Part shown: one piece after another, positions 50,920 to 59,817 of the stretch
Layout: every line of letters starts with the position of its first letter
How positions within the stretch are numbered: position 1 is the stretch's first letter
DNA from: Bin87 sp965261925
GTDB lineage: Bacteria; Chloroflexota; Dehalococcoidia; Lucifugimonadales; UBA3495
Assembly (NCBI GenBank): GCA_965261925.1
Contig: OZ253486.1
Location: 2,852,001-2,916,000, forward strand
Reading direction: 5' to 3'
DNA length: 64,000 nucleotides
Made by a program: the position numbers and the translations under genes
Notes under the pieces: generated by a model
What the model was told of the DNA's origin: nothing
Databases searched by the model: none
The model's input: the letters and a program-made list of their open reading frames with translations, nothing else

Positions 50920-52710
50920 CTGAAGACCCAAGACTGCGGCGCGTTGCGCGCCGCCCACGATTCCACCGCCACGACGCTGTCCGGCTGGGTAAGCCGGCGC
51001 CGAGACCACGGCGGGATCATATTCATAGACCTGAGAGACCGCTCCGGATACGTGCAGATAGTGCTGAATCCGGAGCATTTGTCGGCGGAGCACTACGAGA
51101 CCGCCGAACGGCTGCGTTCGGAATGGTGCGTTGAGGTCACGGGAACGGTCCGGCTGCGGCCGGAGGGTTCGGAGAATCCGGCGCTGCCAACGGGCGAGGT
51201 CGAGGTGATGGTGGAAGGGCTGACGGTGCTGAACCCGTCGCTCACGCCGCCCTTCTACATCACGGATGATGTCGATGCTGACGAGAGCCTGCGGCTGCGG
51301 TACCGCTACCTGGACCTGCGGCGACCGAAGATGCAGGACAACCTGCGACTGCGTCACCAGACGGTGAAGTACATCCGGGACTACCTGGACGGTCACGGCT
51401 TCCTGGAGATCGAAACGCCCATCCTGATCAAGAGCACGCCGGAGGGAGCGCGGGACTACCTGGTCCCCAGCAGGACGCATCCGGGCAATTTCTACGCGCT
51501 GCCGCAATCACCACAGCAGCTGAAACAGTTGTTGATGGTTAGCGGCGTGGAGCGATATTTCCAGATTGCCCGGTGCTTCCGGGACGAGGACCTGCGGGCC
51601 GACCGGCAGCCGGAGTTCACGCAGTTGGACCTGGAAATGAGTTTCGTGGAAGAAGAGGACGTGCTGGGGCTGATCGAGGGGTTGTACGCGGGACTGGTCC
51701 GAGAGCTCACGCCGCAGTTCAAGATCAAAACGCCGTTCCAACGCCTGCCCTATGCCGACGCCATGGCACGGTTCGGGAGCGACAAGCCGGACCTGCGCTA
51801 CGGGCTGGAGATGGCCGACGTCAGCGATCTGGCCGCGGAGACGGAGTTCCGGGTCTTTCGTGGCATCCTGGACCGGGGCGGCATCATCAAGGCGATGGCG
51901 GTACCTGGCAAAGGCGGACTGACCGGCGCGGACATGCGGAGGATGGAAGACACGGCGAAGGAGTTTGGCGCGGCGGGCATGAGCCACGTGAGGCTGACCG
52001 GAGACGGCGCCCTGGATTCGCTGACCGATGACGACGCGTTGCTGTCCCCGGGCCTGCGAATGCCCGTCGAGTGGGTGCGCCGGCTGGCGGAAAGGGCCGA
52101 AGCGCAGCGCGGCGACCTGATCCTGCTGATGGCGGGGCCGGCTCGGCTGGCGAACCAATGGCTGGCGGCGATGCGCAGCCACCTGGCGGCGCAGATGGAG
52201 CTGGCGGATCCGGCGATGCTGTCCTTCGCGTTCGTGACGGATTTCCCGCTGTTCCAGTGGGACGACGCCACAGAGCGATGGGATTCGGCGCATCATCCGT
52301 TCACGGCGCCGGCGCCCGGGTGCGAGGCGATGCTGGACGGTGAGGATCTGGCGTCGATACCGTCGCGAGCTTACGACCTGGTATGCAACGGTTCGGAGCT
52401 GGCCAGCGGCAGCATTCGGATACACCAACGGGAGCTGCAGGAGAAGATTTTCAGCATCCTGGGTTACTCCGCCGAGCAGATCTCCGAGCGGTTCGGGCAC
52501 ATACTGGAAGCGTTCGACTACGGCGCGCCGCCGCACGGGGGGATTGCGCCGGGGATCGACCGGCTGGTGGCGATGCTGGCGGGGGCGGATTCGCTGCGCG
52601 AGGTGATCGCGTTCCCGAAGACGCAGAGCGGGTCGGACCTGCTGTTCGGCGCGCCCTCGGGAGTTGACGCCGGGCAGTTGCGCGACCTGGCAATACGAAT
52701 CGTGGAATAG
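50920..52710 (+). CDS. aspS: Aspartyl-tRNA synthetase
   Basis: A class II synthetase of the bacterial type, about 596 aa. It has the N-terminal OB-fold (TTLSGWVSRRRDHGGIIFIDLRDRSG), motif 1 (FLEIETPILIKSTPEGARDYLVPSR), motif 2 (FRDEDLRADRQPEFTQLDLEMSF), the bacterial GAD insertion domain, and motif 3 (GGIAPGIDRLVAMLAG). It charges tRNA-Asp. The conserved N-terminal LKTQDCGALRAAH begins at a CTG codon at 50920 with CTGGAG about 9 bases upstream. The first ATG/GTG/TTG-type start is a TTG at 50944, which would drop conserved residues. Confidence 0.94.
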   Translation: MKTQDCGALRAAHDSTATTLSGWVSRRRDHGGIIFIDLRDRSGYVQIVLNPEHLSAEHYETAERLRSEWCVEVTGTVRLRPEGSENPALPTGEVEVMVEGLTVLNPSLTPPFYITDDVDADESLRLRYRYLDLRRPKMQDNLRLRHQTVKYIRDYLDGHGFLEIETPILIKSTPEGARDYLVPSRTHPGNFYALPQSPQQLKQLLMVSGVERYFQIARCFRDEDLRADRQPEFTQLDLEMSFVEEEDVLGLIEGLYAGLVRELTPQFKIKTPFQRLPYADAMARFGSDKPDLRYGLEMADVSDLAAETEFRVFRGILDRGGIIKAMAVPGKGGLTGADMRRMEDTAKEFGAAGMSHVRLTGDGALDSLTDDDALLSPGLRMPVEWVRRLAERAEAQRGDLILLMAGPARLANQWLAAMRSHLAAQMELADPAMLSFAFVTDFPLFQWDDATERWDSAHHPFTAPAPGCEAMLDGEDLASIPSRAYDLVCNGSELASGSIRIHQRELQEKIFSILGYSAEQISERFGHILEAFDYGAPPHGGIAPGIDRLVAMLAGADSLREVIAFPKTQSGSDLLFGAPSGVDAGQLRDLAIRIVE

Positions 52711-52840
52711 CCTCTGACCGCGGAATTGCGCCATATCGTGGAATAGCGTTTGACCGTGGAATTGTGTCCGGCGGGACCGGTGCCAAGCAGCGGCGCGGTT
52801 CCGGCGCAGCGACTTTACCGTCCGTACAGGAGGACAACCG

Positions 52841-54031
52841 ATGAGCGAGTTCAACTACCAAGGGCTGTTCGCGGAGCGGGCCCCGATAACGACGCGGGGG
52901 GCGAACCGGCACGCCAAGTATGACTTCGCGGTTGCCTACCCCGACCCGGATACGCTACCCCTGACGGGCCTGGTGGAGGCGCTGAGCACCGCGCTGGAGA
53001 GGGAGGGACGCGACCTGGCGTACTATCCGGTTTCAGCCGGCTATCCTCCGCTACGGGAACTGGTGGCGGACAAGTTGCGGCGGGACCGGCAGATGGATGT
53101 CACCGCCGACGACATCATACTGACGTCGGGGTCGGGCGAAGCGATCAATATGCTGATTCAGGCGATGACGGATCCGGGGGACGTGCTGCTGACCGAGGAG
53201 TACGTGTACCTGGGTACGATGCGGCAGATGCGGCTGTGGGGCGCGAACGTGGTGGGCGTCAAGTGCGACGACGACGGGATCATACCGGAGGCGCTGGACG
53301 AGACGATTCGGGCGCAGGAGGCAGCGGGCCGCCGGGTGAAATTCCTGTATACCATTCCCACGTTTCAAAATCCGCTGGGATGGACGGCGACCCTGGAACG
53401 GCGGCAGCGCATGCTCGAAGTCTGTCAGAGTCACGGTGTGCCGATCCTGGAGGATGACTGTTACGTGGACCTGCGGTTCGAGGGCGAGGACGTGACGTCC
53501 ATCAGCAGCATGGACGACAGCGGGCAAGTGCTGTACACCGGGTCGATGTCCAAGATCATCGCGCCGGGCGTGCGGATGGGATACCTGGTGGCACCGGAAG
53601 TGGTGCGGGAGCGGGCGCTGAGCTTCAAGTCTGGCGGCGTGAACCAGTTCGCGGCGCTGGCGATTGAGGAATACCTGCGGAACCACATGTATGACCACAT
53701 CGACGAGGAGAACCAGGCGCTGCGGGCAAAGCGCGACGCGATGCTGGCGGCGCTGGGCGAACACTTCGGCAACCGCGCCACATGGTCGAAACCGGAGGGC
53801 GGGCTGTACCTGTGGCTGACGATGCCGGAGGGAACCGACCTGGCCGGGTTCCAGGATCAGTCGTTCAGCGAGGGCGTCGGATACTACAACGGGTCGATGT
53901 TCTCGCCGGAGGGGAACGGCCGGCACATGGCGCGGTTGTGTTTCGGGCATCCGACAGCACAGACGGTGTCGGACGGGATTGCGGAACTGGCGGCGATCTT
54001 CGAACGGAACGGTATATTTCAAGGCAAATAA
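52841..54031 (+). CDS. PLP-dependent aminotransferase, class I (2-aminoadipate/MocR-like)
   Basis: A 396-aa fold-type I enzyme. The PLP-lysine is in YTGSMSKIIAPGVRMGYLVAP (near residue 235). Cofactor-contact motifs are LTSGSGEAINMLIQAM, IPTFQNPLGWTATLERRQ and PILEDDCYVDLRFEG. The pattern resembles LysN-type 2-aminoadipate and broad-range amino-acid aminotransferases; the substrate is not determinable. AGGAGG precedes the ATG. A PaREP1-like gene follows closely. Confidence 0.92.
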   Translation: MSEFNYQGLFAERAPITTRGANRHAKYDFAVAYPDPDTLPLTGLVEALSTALEREGRDLAYYPVSAGYPPLRELVADKLRRDRQMDVTADDIILTSGSGEAINMLIQAMTDPGDVLLTEEYVYLGTMRQMRLWGANVVGVKCDDDGIIPEALDETIRAQEAAGRRVKFLYTIPTFQNPLGWTATLERRQRMLEVCQSHGVPILEDDCYVDLRFEGEDVTSISSMDDSGQVLYTGSMSKIIAPGVRMGYLVAPEVVRERALSFKSGGVNQFAALAIEEYLRNHMYDHIDEENQALRAKRDAMLAALGEHFGNRATWSKPEGGLYLWLTMPEGTDLAGFQDQSFSEGVGYYNGSMFSPEGNGRHMARLCFGHPTAQTVSDGIAELAAIFERNGIFQGK

Positions 54032-54082
54032 GGCTGCGGGCAAAGGAGCGGAATAAGCGAGTTCAGGGGGGAGTTGCGGACA

Positions 54083-54451
54083 ATGGCGACAGTTTCTTGC
54101 TACAACGACAGCTTCGACCTGTTGGCGAAGGCGAAATCTGAATTATCGTGGGGCGACACACGCCAAGCGTCAGAGAAAGCTTGGGGAGCGACCGCTTTGA
54201 TGCTCAAGCACATCGCGGAGCAGAAAGGGCAGCCTCACCAAAGCCATCGCAACATCTGGCAAGTCGCAACCGGGTTGACAGCGGAAACGTCCAATCGTGA
54301 AATCTACCGCCTTTTCAGGGTTGCCAATCACCTCCATTCCAACTTTTACGAGGACGCGGACACCGCGGCAGATGTAGCCGAATCGATAGGGGACGTAGAG
54401 AGATTGTTAGACATCCTGGGCGAATACGCGAGAACGATTGGCCCTCGATGA
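54083..54451 (+). CDS. PaREP1-like (HEPN superfamily) small protein, paralogue 2
   Basis: A 122-aa helical protein. GDTRQASEKAWGATALMLKHIAEQ and ANHLHSNFYEDAD match paralogue 1 at 46583-46933 over their whole length (roughly 40% identical by eye). GGGGGGAG lies about 10 bases before the ATG at 54083. No nucleotidyltransferase partner lies beside it. Function is not known. Confidence 0.75.
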   Translation: MATVSCYNDSFDLLAKAKSELSWGDTRQASEKAWGATALMLKHIAEQKGQPHQSHRNIWQVATGLTAETSNREIYRLFRVANHLHSNFYEDADTAADVAESIGDVERLLDILGEYARTIGPR

Positions 54452-54483
54452 GGAGCACACGAGCCCGCGAGCATCAAGCAGTA

Positions 54484-54514
54484 AGGGGCGGGTCTACGAC
54501 CCGCCCCTGAGTTT
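54484..54514. terminator. Rho-independent terminator between convergent genes
   Basis: AGGGGCGGGTC and GACCCGCCCCT form a perfect 11-bp stem with loop TAC, followed on the plus strand by GAGTTTTCC. It lies between the PaREP1-like gene and the convergent phosphatase gene. Confidence 0.82.
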
Positions 54515-54544
54515 TCCAACGCCCTGGACTATTTCGAGAGCAAC

Positions 54545-55723
54545 CTAGTCGTCGTCGCCGGTTGGCACGGGCCGGGCAGCGGGCTGATGACCGTTGGTGC
54601 GGATGGCGAAGCGGTCCACGAGGTCGCCGATGCTCTGGCGGAAGCCGGAGTATTCCAGCTCGCCGTAGGGGAGCATGGCGGCGCCGGACCAACCCTGGGA
54701 GCGCATGGCGATGCCTTTCTCCTGGGCCAGTTGGCGGGTGTAGTCCCAAGCCGGGTTATCGAAGAAGTCGGTGGAGGACTCGGAGAACCTACCTTCCGGG
54801 CTGATGCTGAAGCCCAGGCAGGAAACCAGCGGCAGGCAGTACATACCGGTCACGGCGGTGTTGATGGGTACCGGCATCAGGGGCATGACGTGGGAGCCCC
54901 GGGCGTCGCCGCCGATGTAGTGGGCCTTGGTGTAGGGCGAGATGAGCTCCTCGGGAGCGGGGAAAATACCCTGGTTGCGCACCACCGCGACGGGATCGTC
55001 TTTGCCGGTGTAGCTGCCGGCGATGTTGTGCAAGCGCGTTGCCGAGATGGCGGCGGCGGTCTGACCCGTGTAGCGAGAGGTGACGCTCTCGATGGCGAAC
55101 CGCTCATTGTCGCGGAGCAACACCGTGATGCGGTAGTAGTCCTCGGGGGCGTTCAGCGAAATGATGCTGTCGCCGTCGGTGTTGTCCATGTCGATGATGT
55201 TGAAGGTGAAGCCATCACCCAGCCGGGGTAGCATCAGTCCGGCGCAGTACATCGGGTCGGCGAAACCGAGGAAGGTGGGTAGGTTGTAGGCGCCCGGGCC
55301 GCACTTGTCCGCGGCGAGAACGAAGAAGGACTCGGCAGGCCGGACGGGGTTGGTCTTGATTGGATCGTGGTCGAAGGTGATCTCGGCCACGGCGGGTCCG
55401 GCGCCGCGAATGTTGCCGGAGGGCGCGTCGACGAGGAGGTCCTGGCCGGCGCCGTAGAGGCCGTACTGGCGGGCGATTTCCGTGGCTTCGAGGAAGGAGG
55501 TCCAGGCAAACTGGTGGACCGCGTCGTCGTTGTCGCCGCGGGTGTGAGTGGTGATAATGCAGATATCGTCGCCGGTGTGGCCGACGTAGGCGTCGATGAG
55601 CAGGCCGTCACGGACGGCGCGGTCAGCGGCCGCGCGCACGGCGTCCATCATGCGATCGGATGGCTTGGTGTGGCCGCCGATAGAGCCGACGTCCGCTTTG
55701 AGCACAGAAATGGTCAAATCCAT
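54545..55723 (-). CDS. Fructose-1,6-bisphosphate aldolase/phosphatase (type V)
   Basis: A 392-aa bifunctional gluconeogenic enzyme of the archaeal/deep-branching type: it joins triose phosphates and removes the C1 phosphate. Motifs are LTISVLKADVGSIGGHTKPSDRMM, VGHTGDDICIITTHTRG, YGLYGAGQDLLVDAPSGNIRGAGPAVAEI (in pieces), AADKCGPGAYNLP, RLHNIAGSYTGKDDPVAVVRNQG and the metal/phosphate loop GGDARGSHVMPLMPV. The ATG at 55723 has GGGAGG upstream and gives the classic N-terminus; an upstream extension to 55810 is unsupported. The C-terminal ~20 residues are an extra tail. Confidence 0.93.
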   Translation of the reverse strand: MDLTISVLKADVGSIGGHTKPSDRMMDAVRAAADRAVRDGLLIDAYVGHTGDDICIITTHTRGDNDDAVHQFAWTSFLEATEIARQYGLYGAGQDLLVDAPSGNIRGAGPAVAEITFDHDPIKTNPVRPAESFFVLAADKCGPGAYNLPTFLGFADPMYCAGLMLPRLGDGFTFNIIDMDNTDGDSIISLNAPEDYYRITVLLRDNERFAIESVTSRYTGQTAAAISATRLHNIAGSYTGKDDPVAVVRNQGIFPAPEELISPYTKAHYIGGDARGSHVMPLMPVPINTAVTGMYCLPLVSCLGFSISPEGRFSESSTDFFDNPAWDYTRQLAQEKGIAMRSQGWSGAAMLPYGELEYSGFRQSIGDLVDRFAIRTNGHQPAARPVPTGDDD

Positions 55724-55950
55724 GTGAGTTTTCCCTCCCACGCGCGGGCGACCGGGAACGGCAGCCGTCGCCAAACGATGCTTTATAAGTATGAAAATAT
55801 GCGTCTGCACGATAGCATCGCGCAGGCGAAACTGTCAATTTGAGACGCGACCACACGCGTGCGCGCGCTGACGGATTGGCAGTGCGGCCCGCGATCACTA
55901 CGAGCGCCAGGTTGCAAGGGCGTTAGGGTGCGGTTGGTCAGTACCGGCGA
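55724..55950. other. Spacer, nothing recognised
   Basis: The promoter for the minus-strand phosphatase gene should lie here, but no clear hexamers stand out. No gene or RNA recognised. Confidence 0.4.
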
Positions 55951-56036
55951 CGGGATTTCCGCGCTGCGCGGGCAATGACAATTTGGGCCCGCAGTGACAA
56001 TTTGGGCTTGCGATGACACGGTGGGCTTGCGATTGC
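55951..56036. repeat. Degraded palindrome followed by a 19-bp tandem array
   Basis: GGGATTTCCGCGC is followed by three units of 19 bp: GCAATGACAATTTGGGCCC (55972), GCAGTGACAATTTGGGCTT (55991) and GCGATGACACGGTGGGCTT (56010), with a fragment after them. Confidence 0.75.
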
Positions 56037-56252
56037 GAGGTGATGAAACGATGTTCCGTGATCGACCGGATTAGGGCCAGGCGGCACAATGCTGCCCGTA
56101 CCGAGGGGCTGGATAAGGGTGACGCCGGGTCACCTGGACGGGCATAGTTGTCGATGACGGGCATCGGTGTGAGTGCGGTGCAGGCTTATGTTTGCCGCTA
56201 GTGCGACAATCCCGTTATAATGTGCACAAGTCAAGCGATTAAACGGGTGCAA

Positions 56253-57017
56253 ATGAGCATAATCCTTCAAGTCCTGTCGTTGCTGTTCGTGGTGCTATGG
56301 ACGGCCAAGCTCGCGCGGAACAAAGGGCGCAACGCCCTGGTGTGGGGCGGGGTCGCGGCGATTCCGGCCGTGGGCCTGCTCGACATGTTCCCCGAGTGGA
56401 TCACCGTGCTGTGCATGCTGCCAATGCTGGCGCTGGTGTTCGTGCCAGCGCGCCGGCCGATGGCGACGGACGGAGCGCAGGAAAGCATGACCCCGTGCCC
56501 GCGGTGTCAGCACGCCCACGAGGATGGCCCTGCCTACTGCACCAACTGCGGCTGGGAGTTGACCCGGCCGTACGCGACGACGGATGCGGCCGCGGCGGCG
56601 ACCGAAGGGAACGAGGCCGCCGGCGCCCAGACAATCGGACAGGGGGCGGCCGAGGGCGTTGACCAGAGCGCGCAAGAGCCGGGCGCAATGGCGGGCCAGC
56701 CGACAGCGGAACCAGTGATGGCGTCGCAGCAGGTCGAGGAACCGGGGTCGGCGGTCGGGGTTGACGCGGAGTTGGCGCCGGCATTTGCGGTAGCCCCGTT
56801 GAAGATCACGCGACCACTCACCGCGGCCGGTATGACCGAGTTGGGCCTGTCGATGTTCAATCAGGGCAGGGTCCGAGAGGCAGTCGACCAGTTCACCAAG
56901 GCTATCGCGTTGGATCCACGCTACCGCGAAGCGTGGGCCAATCGCGCAAAGGCTTACACGGAGTTGGGGCTCAGCGAGAAGGCCGCAGCCGACCGGCAAC
57001 AACTGGAAGCGATCTGA
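56253..57017 (+). CDS. Membrane protein with zinc ribbon and TPR
   Basis: A 254-aa protein. Two hydrophobic helices (residues ~2-20 and ~28-65) are followed by a zinc ribbon (CPRC-x13-CTNC, near residue 84), then a long Ala/Glu/Gln-rich disordered linker. The C-terminus has about two TPR-like helical hairpins (GLSMFNQGRVREAVDQFTKAIALDPRYREAWANRAKAYTELG). TPRs bind partner proteins. I cannot assign a function. The frame could start at 56220, but the ATG at 56253 places the hydrophobic helix at the N-terminus. Confidence 0.75.
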   Translation: MSIILQVLSLLFVVLWTAKLARNKGRNALVWGGVAAIPAVGLLDMFPEWITVLCMLPMLALVFVPARRPMATDGAQESMTPCPRCQHAHEDGPAYCTNCGWELTRPYATTDAAAAATEGNEAAGAQTIGQGAAEGVDQSAQEPGAMAGQPTAEPVMASQQVEEPGSAVGVDAELAPAFAVAPLKITRPLTAAGMTELGLSMFNQGRVREAVDQFTKAIALDPRYREAWANRAKAYTELGLSEKAAADRQQLEAI

Positions 57018-57219
57018 ATACCGGGGGCTGCGGGTAGAGCAACCGCATTCGGGTTGCCGCTCTCCGGCCATGTGGTCCGTGCGTGAGCGGGAATCCGATA
57101 CCTGAGATCGCCGGTTCTCTGAAGAACCTCCCAGGGTCGTTCGTCGTAGCCGCCGGGTATTAAAGAGCGCGGCCAGGACAACGCGGCAGATCGGCTGGCG
57201 TTGAAGGCCGGCGCTTGGG

Positions 57220-57252
57220 CAACGAGATTGCCACGCTGCGCTCGCAATGACA
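57220..57252. repeat. Dispersed palindromic repeat (REP-like)
   Basis: A full copy (GAGATTGCCACGC, TGCGCTCGCAATGACA) lies in the gap between convergent genes that end at 57017 and 57315. Confidence 0.75.
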
Positions 57253-57314
57253 TTCACGCTGCTGGGCATGACCTTGAGGAGACAGCCCTCCAAGTTGGGG
57301 TTGGACTCGGGATT

Positions 57315-58088
57315 TCACACGGCCATGATGTGGTAGCCGGCGTCGACGGGGAGCACGGTGCCGGTGACGCCGCTGGATAGGTCGCTGCAGAGGAAGAGTG
57401 CGGTCTGCGCGACTTCGTCGGCGGTGATGTTGCGTCCCAGGGGAGCCTTGTCGGCGTGGGCGCGGCGCATATCGAGGAAACCGCTGATGCCACGGGCGGC
57501 AAGGGTGTCCACGGGGCCGGCGGATATGGCGTTGACGCGGATGTTTTCGGTCCCGAATTCGTAGGCCAGTTGGCGAACCTCGTGTTCGAGGGCGGCCTTG
57601 GCGGTTCCCATGACGTTGTAGCCGGGGTAAACCCGGCTGGAGGCCTGGAATGTCATGGCGATGACGCTGCCTCCGTTGACCATCAGGGGCGCCGCGTGGC
57701 GAACCATGGGCAAAAGGGTGAAGGCGCTGATTTCCAGGGCCAGGCGAAAACCTTCGCGACCGGTATCGGCGAGGCGACCGGCCAGGTCTTCACGGCTGGC
57801 GAAAGCGATGCTGTGGACAAGGATGGACAGGGAGCCCATCCGATCGCCGATGGCGTCGAAGACGGCCTGGATCTGGTCGTCGTCCGAGGCGTCGCACTGG
57901 AGCAGGACCGGGTCTTCGAGGGTCTCGGCAAGGCGGGCAGCGCGGCTCTGGAGTCGCTCGTTCTGGTAGGTCAGGGCGATGCGGGCGCCGGCGTCGGCGA
58001 GGGTGCGGGCAATGGCCCACGCGATGCTGCGGTCGTTGGCGACACCAAAAATGACCGCATTGCGGCCAGTCAAATCGATGGGGAACAC
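57315..58088 (-). CDS. fabI: Enoyl-ACP reductase
   Basis: A 257-aa short-chain dehydrogenase of the FabI type. The N-terminal NAVIFGVANDRSIAWAIARTLADAGARIALTY (in pieces) is the distinctive FabI cofactor motif with the I-A-W spacing. HSIAFASREDL is followed by the catalytic pair in YNVMGTAKAALE (Tyr-x6-Lys), and VNAISAGPVDTLAARGI. It performs the last step of each fatty-acid elongation cycle, using NADH or NADPH. It is the last gene of the minus-strand F420 run. Confidence 0.94.
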   Translation of the reverse strand: MFPIDLTGRNAVIFGVANDRSIAWAIARTLADAGARIALTYQNERLQSRAARLAETLEDPVLLQCDASDDDQIQAVFDAIGDRMGSLSILVHSIAFASREDLAGRLADTGREGFRLALEISAFTLLPMVRHAAPLMVNGGSVIAMTFQASSRVYPGYNVMGTAKAALEHEVRQLAYEFGTENIRVNAISAGPVDTLAARGISGFLDMRRAHADKAPLGRNITADEVAQTALFLCSDLSSGVTGTVLPVDAGYHIMAV

Positions 58089-58137
58089 GGAGATACCTCG
58101 TCACATGGCAGGCATGAATGGGGGATGGGGCGCGTTT

Positions 58138-59124
58138 TCAGCGGCGGAAATCGGGGGCGACCTGCTCCAGGAACACCTGCATCTGCTCTTCCTGGCGGTA
58201 GGTGGCGAAGCGGACGATGATCTGGTCCGCGCCGGCCTCGGCGTAGGCATGGATGCGCTCCCGCACACGTTCCGCATCACCGAAGGGGCCCCAGCGGTCG
58301 CCCCAGATGTTTGCGCCGTAGTAGCCGAGCAGCCAGTCTTCGGCCTCCGCTTCAGCCCGGGAAACGTCCTCATCGAGGTTTACGGTGAGATACATGACCA
58401 TGGACATGGAGTCGGGGTCGCGGTCGTATTCGGCGCAGTAGCCACGAACCGTTTCCTTCAGGTCGACAAACTCGTCGGGCGTCGCGGAGATGGAGATGGC
58501 ACCGTCCGCGAGGCGGGCGGCGCGGCGGGCCTGGCGCTCACGCTGGGCGCCCTGACCGTCGCCGCGCCCGTGCCAGTGGACGCCGAGGTACACGGGCACA
58601 CCGTCGGGCTGCACCGGGGTGGGTTCCATAATCACGTCGTCGAGCTGGAAATGCCGGCCTTCATAGGAGAAGGGTTTGCCGGAACCGAGGCCCTTGACGA
58701 CCTGGAGCATCTCTTCGAGGCGACGGGCGCGGGTGCGTTGGGGCACGTCGGCGTTGCTCCACTCGGCCTGCTGCATGCCGTTGAAGGCTCCGCCGACACC
58801 GATGCCGAGTTGCAAGCGGCCGCCGGAGATCAGATCCACGGTGCCCATCATCTGGGCCAGGAGGACGGGATGACGCAGGGCCATGAGCATCACGGCCGTA
58901 CCGAGACGGACGCGGGAGGTTCGCGCGGCGATGGCGGCGAGGGTCGTCATGGCCTCAAGACGTGGTTTGGCGGTCAGGCTGTCGCCGACCCAGACGGAGT
59001 CCATGCCGGCCTCTTCAGCCCATGTCGCCAGGCGGAGGACGGACTCGGCGTCCGTGGGTTTGCGGTCGGCCAAGAGGAGGCCTCGGGTGGGCAGAAGGCA
59101 ACCCAACTGAACGTTTGCGGCCAT
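58138..59124 (-). CDS. LLM-class F420-dependent oxidoreductase
   Basis: A 328-aa luciferase-like monooxygenase-fold protein. LRLATWAEEAGMDSVWVGDSL, RTSRVRLGTAVMLMALRHPVLLAQMMGTVDLISGGRLQLGIGVGG (in pieces) and YEGRHFQLDDVIMEP are typical of the branch that uses F420 rather than FMN. It lies three bases from cofC in the F420 gene run, which supports F420 as cofactor. The substrate is unknown. Confidence 0.9.
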   Translation of the reverse strand: MAANVQLGCLLPTRGLLLADRKPTDAESVLRLATWAEEAGMDSVWVGDSLTAKPRLEAMTTLAAIAARTSRVRLGTAVMLMALRHPVLLAQMMGTVDLISGGRLQLGIGVGGAFNGMQQAEWSNADVPQRTRARRLEEMLQVVKGLGSGKPFSYEGRHFQLDDVIMEPTPVQPDGVPVYLGVHWHGRGDGQGAQRERQARRAARLADGAISISATPDEFVDLKETVRGYCAEYDRDPDSMSMVMYLTVNLDEDVSRAEAEAEDWLLGYYGANIWGDRWGPFGDAERVRERIHAYAEAGADQIIVRFATYRQEEQMQVFLEQVAPDFRR

Positions 59125-59127
59125 GAG

Positions 59128-59817
59128 TTAGCGGAGCTCCAGGCTGGTGAGGTTGAGGGATTTAGGTTCGCGGCCGAGTAGACGCGTGAGCAGGCCCGGC
59201 TCCATGTGTTCATATTCTTCGATGTCGGAGCCGTCATCCAGGTCGAACCCCATGCCCTGGCTGTAATAGAAAGCCACGGAGACACCCATGCGCGCGGCGG
59301 TGCCGACGTGCTTCCGGAAGCTGTTGTTGCCGAGTTCCGGGCGGAAATAGGGTATCAGGTCGTAGGGGACCAGGATGGCATTGGTGCCGCCATCACGCCG
59401 GGCGGGGGAAAGGGTCACGTTGTGCTGGTGCTCGGCGCTGCGGATCAGCTGGTGAATGTCGCCGGGCTTGATGAAGGGCAGGTCACCGGGCAGATAGAGG
59501 GCGGACACGCCGCGCAGGCGGGCAGTTTCAAAGGACTTGGTGATGGTGTCGTTGAGGTTGCGGCCCAAGTCCTCCATCCAGTTGGCTCCGAGGCTGCGAG
59601 AGAGGTTGCGGACCCGTTCGTCACCACCGACCACCCAGAAGGGGTCGACTCCTGCGCCGCGGATGGCCATGATGACGCGCCGGAACATGCCCATGGTGAG
59701 GTCGGCGCGATCCTCGGGGCCCAGGACCCGCGACAGCCGGGTCTTGCACTGGGCCAGCGCTTTCATGGGAATCACCGGGACTACGGTGGGATTGGCCTGT
59801 TCGGGCGCATCGGTCAT
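59128..59817 (-). CDS. cofC: Phospholactate/phosphoenolpyruvate guanylyltransferase (CofC/FbiD)
   Basis: A 229-aa nucleotidyltransferase. VPVIPMKALAQCKTRLSRVLGPEDRADLTMGMF is the CofC N-terminal nucleotide site, with YLPGDLPFIKPGDI and SPARRDGGTNAILVPYDLI after it. It makes the GDP-activated three-carbon unit (from 2-phospholactate, or phosphoenolpyruvate in many bacteria) for coenzyme F420. The ATG at 59817 overlaps the cofD stop by four bases. The C-terminal ~15 residues (LGREPKSLNLTSLELR) extend past the usual end. Confidence 0.92.
   Translation of the reverse strand: MTDAPEQANPTVVPVIPMKALAQCKTRLSRVLGPEDRADLTMGMFRRVIMAIRGAGVDPFWVVGGDERVRNLSRSLGANWMEDLGRNLNDTITKSFETARLRGVSALYLPGDLPFIKPGDIHQLIRSAEHQHNVTLSPARRDGGTNAILVPYDLIPYFRPELGNNSFRKHVGTAARMGVSVAFYYSQGMGFDLDDGSDIEEYEHMEPGLLTRLLGREPKSLNLTSLELR

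Noticed and set aside
52724..52780. Repeated GTGGAATAGC/GTGGAATTG pieces after aspS as a regulatory element
   Set aside because: A short partial duplication of the aspS end; too small and irregular to support a function.
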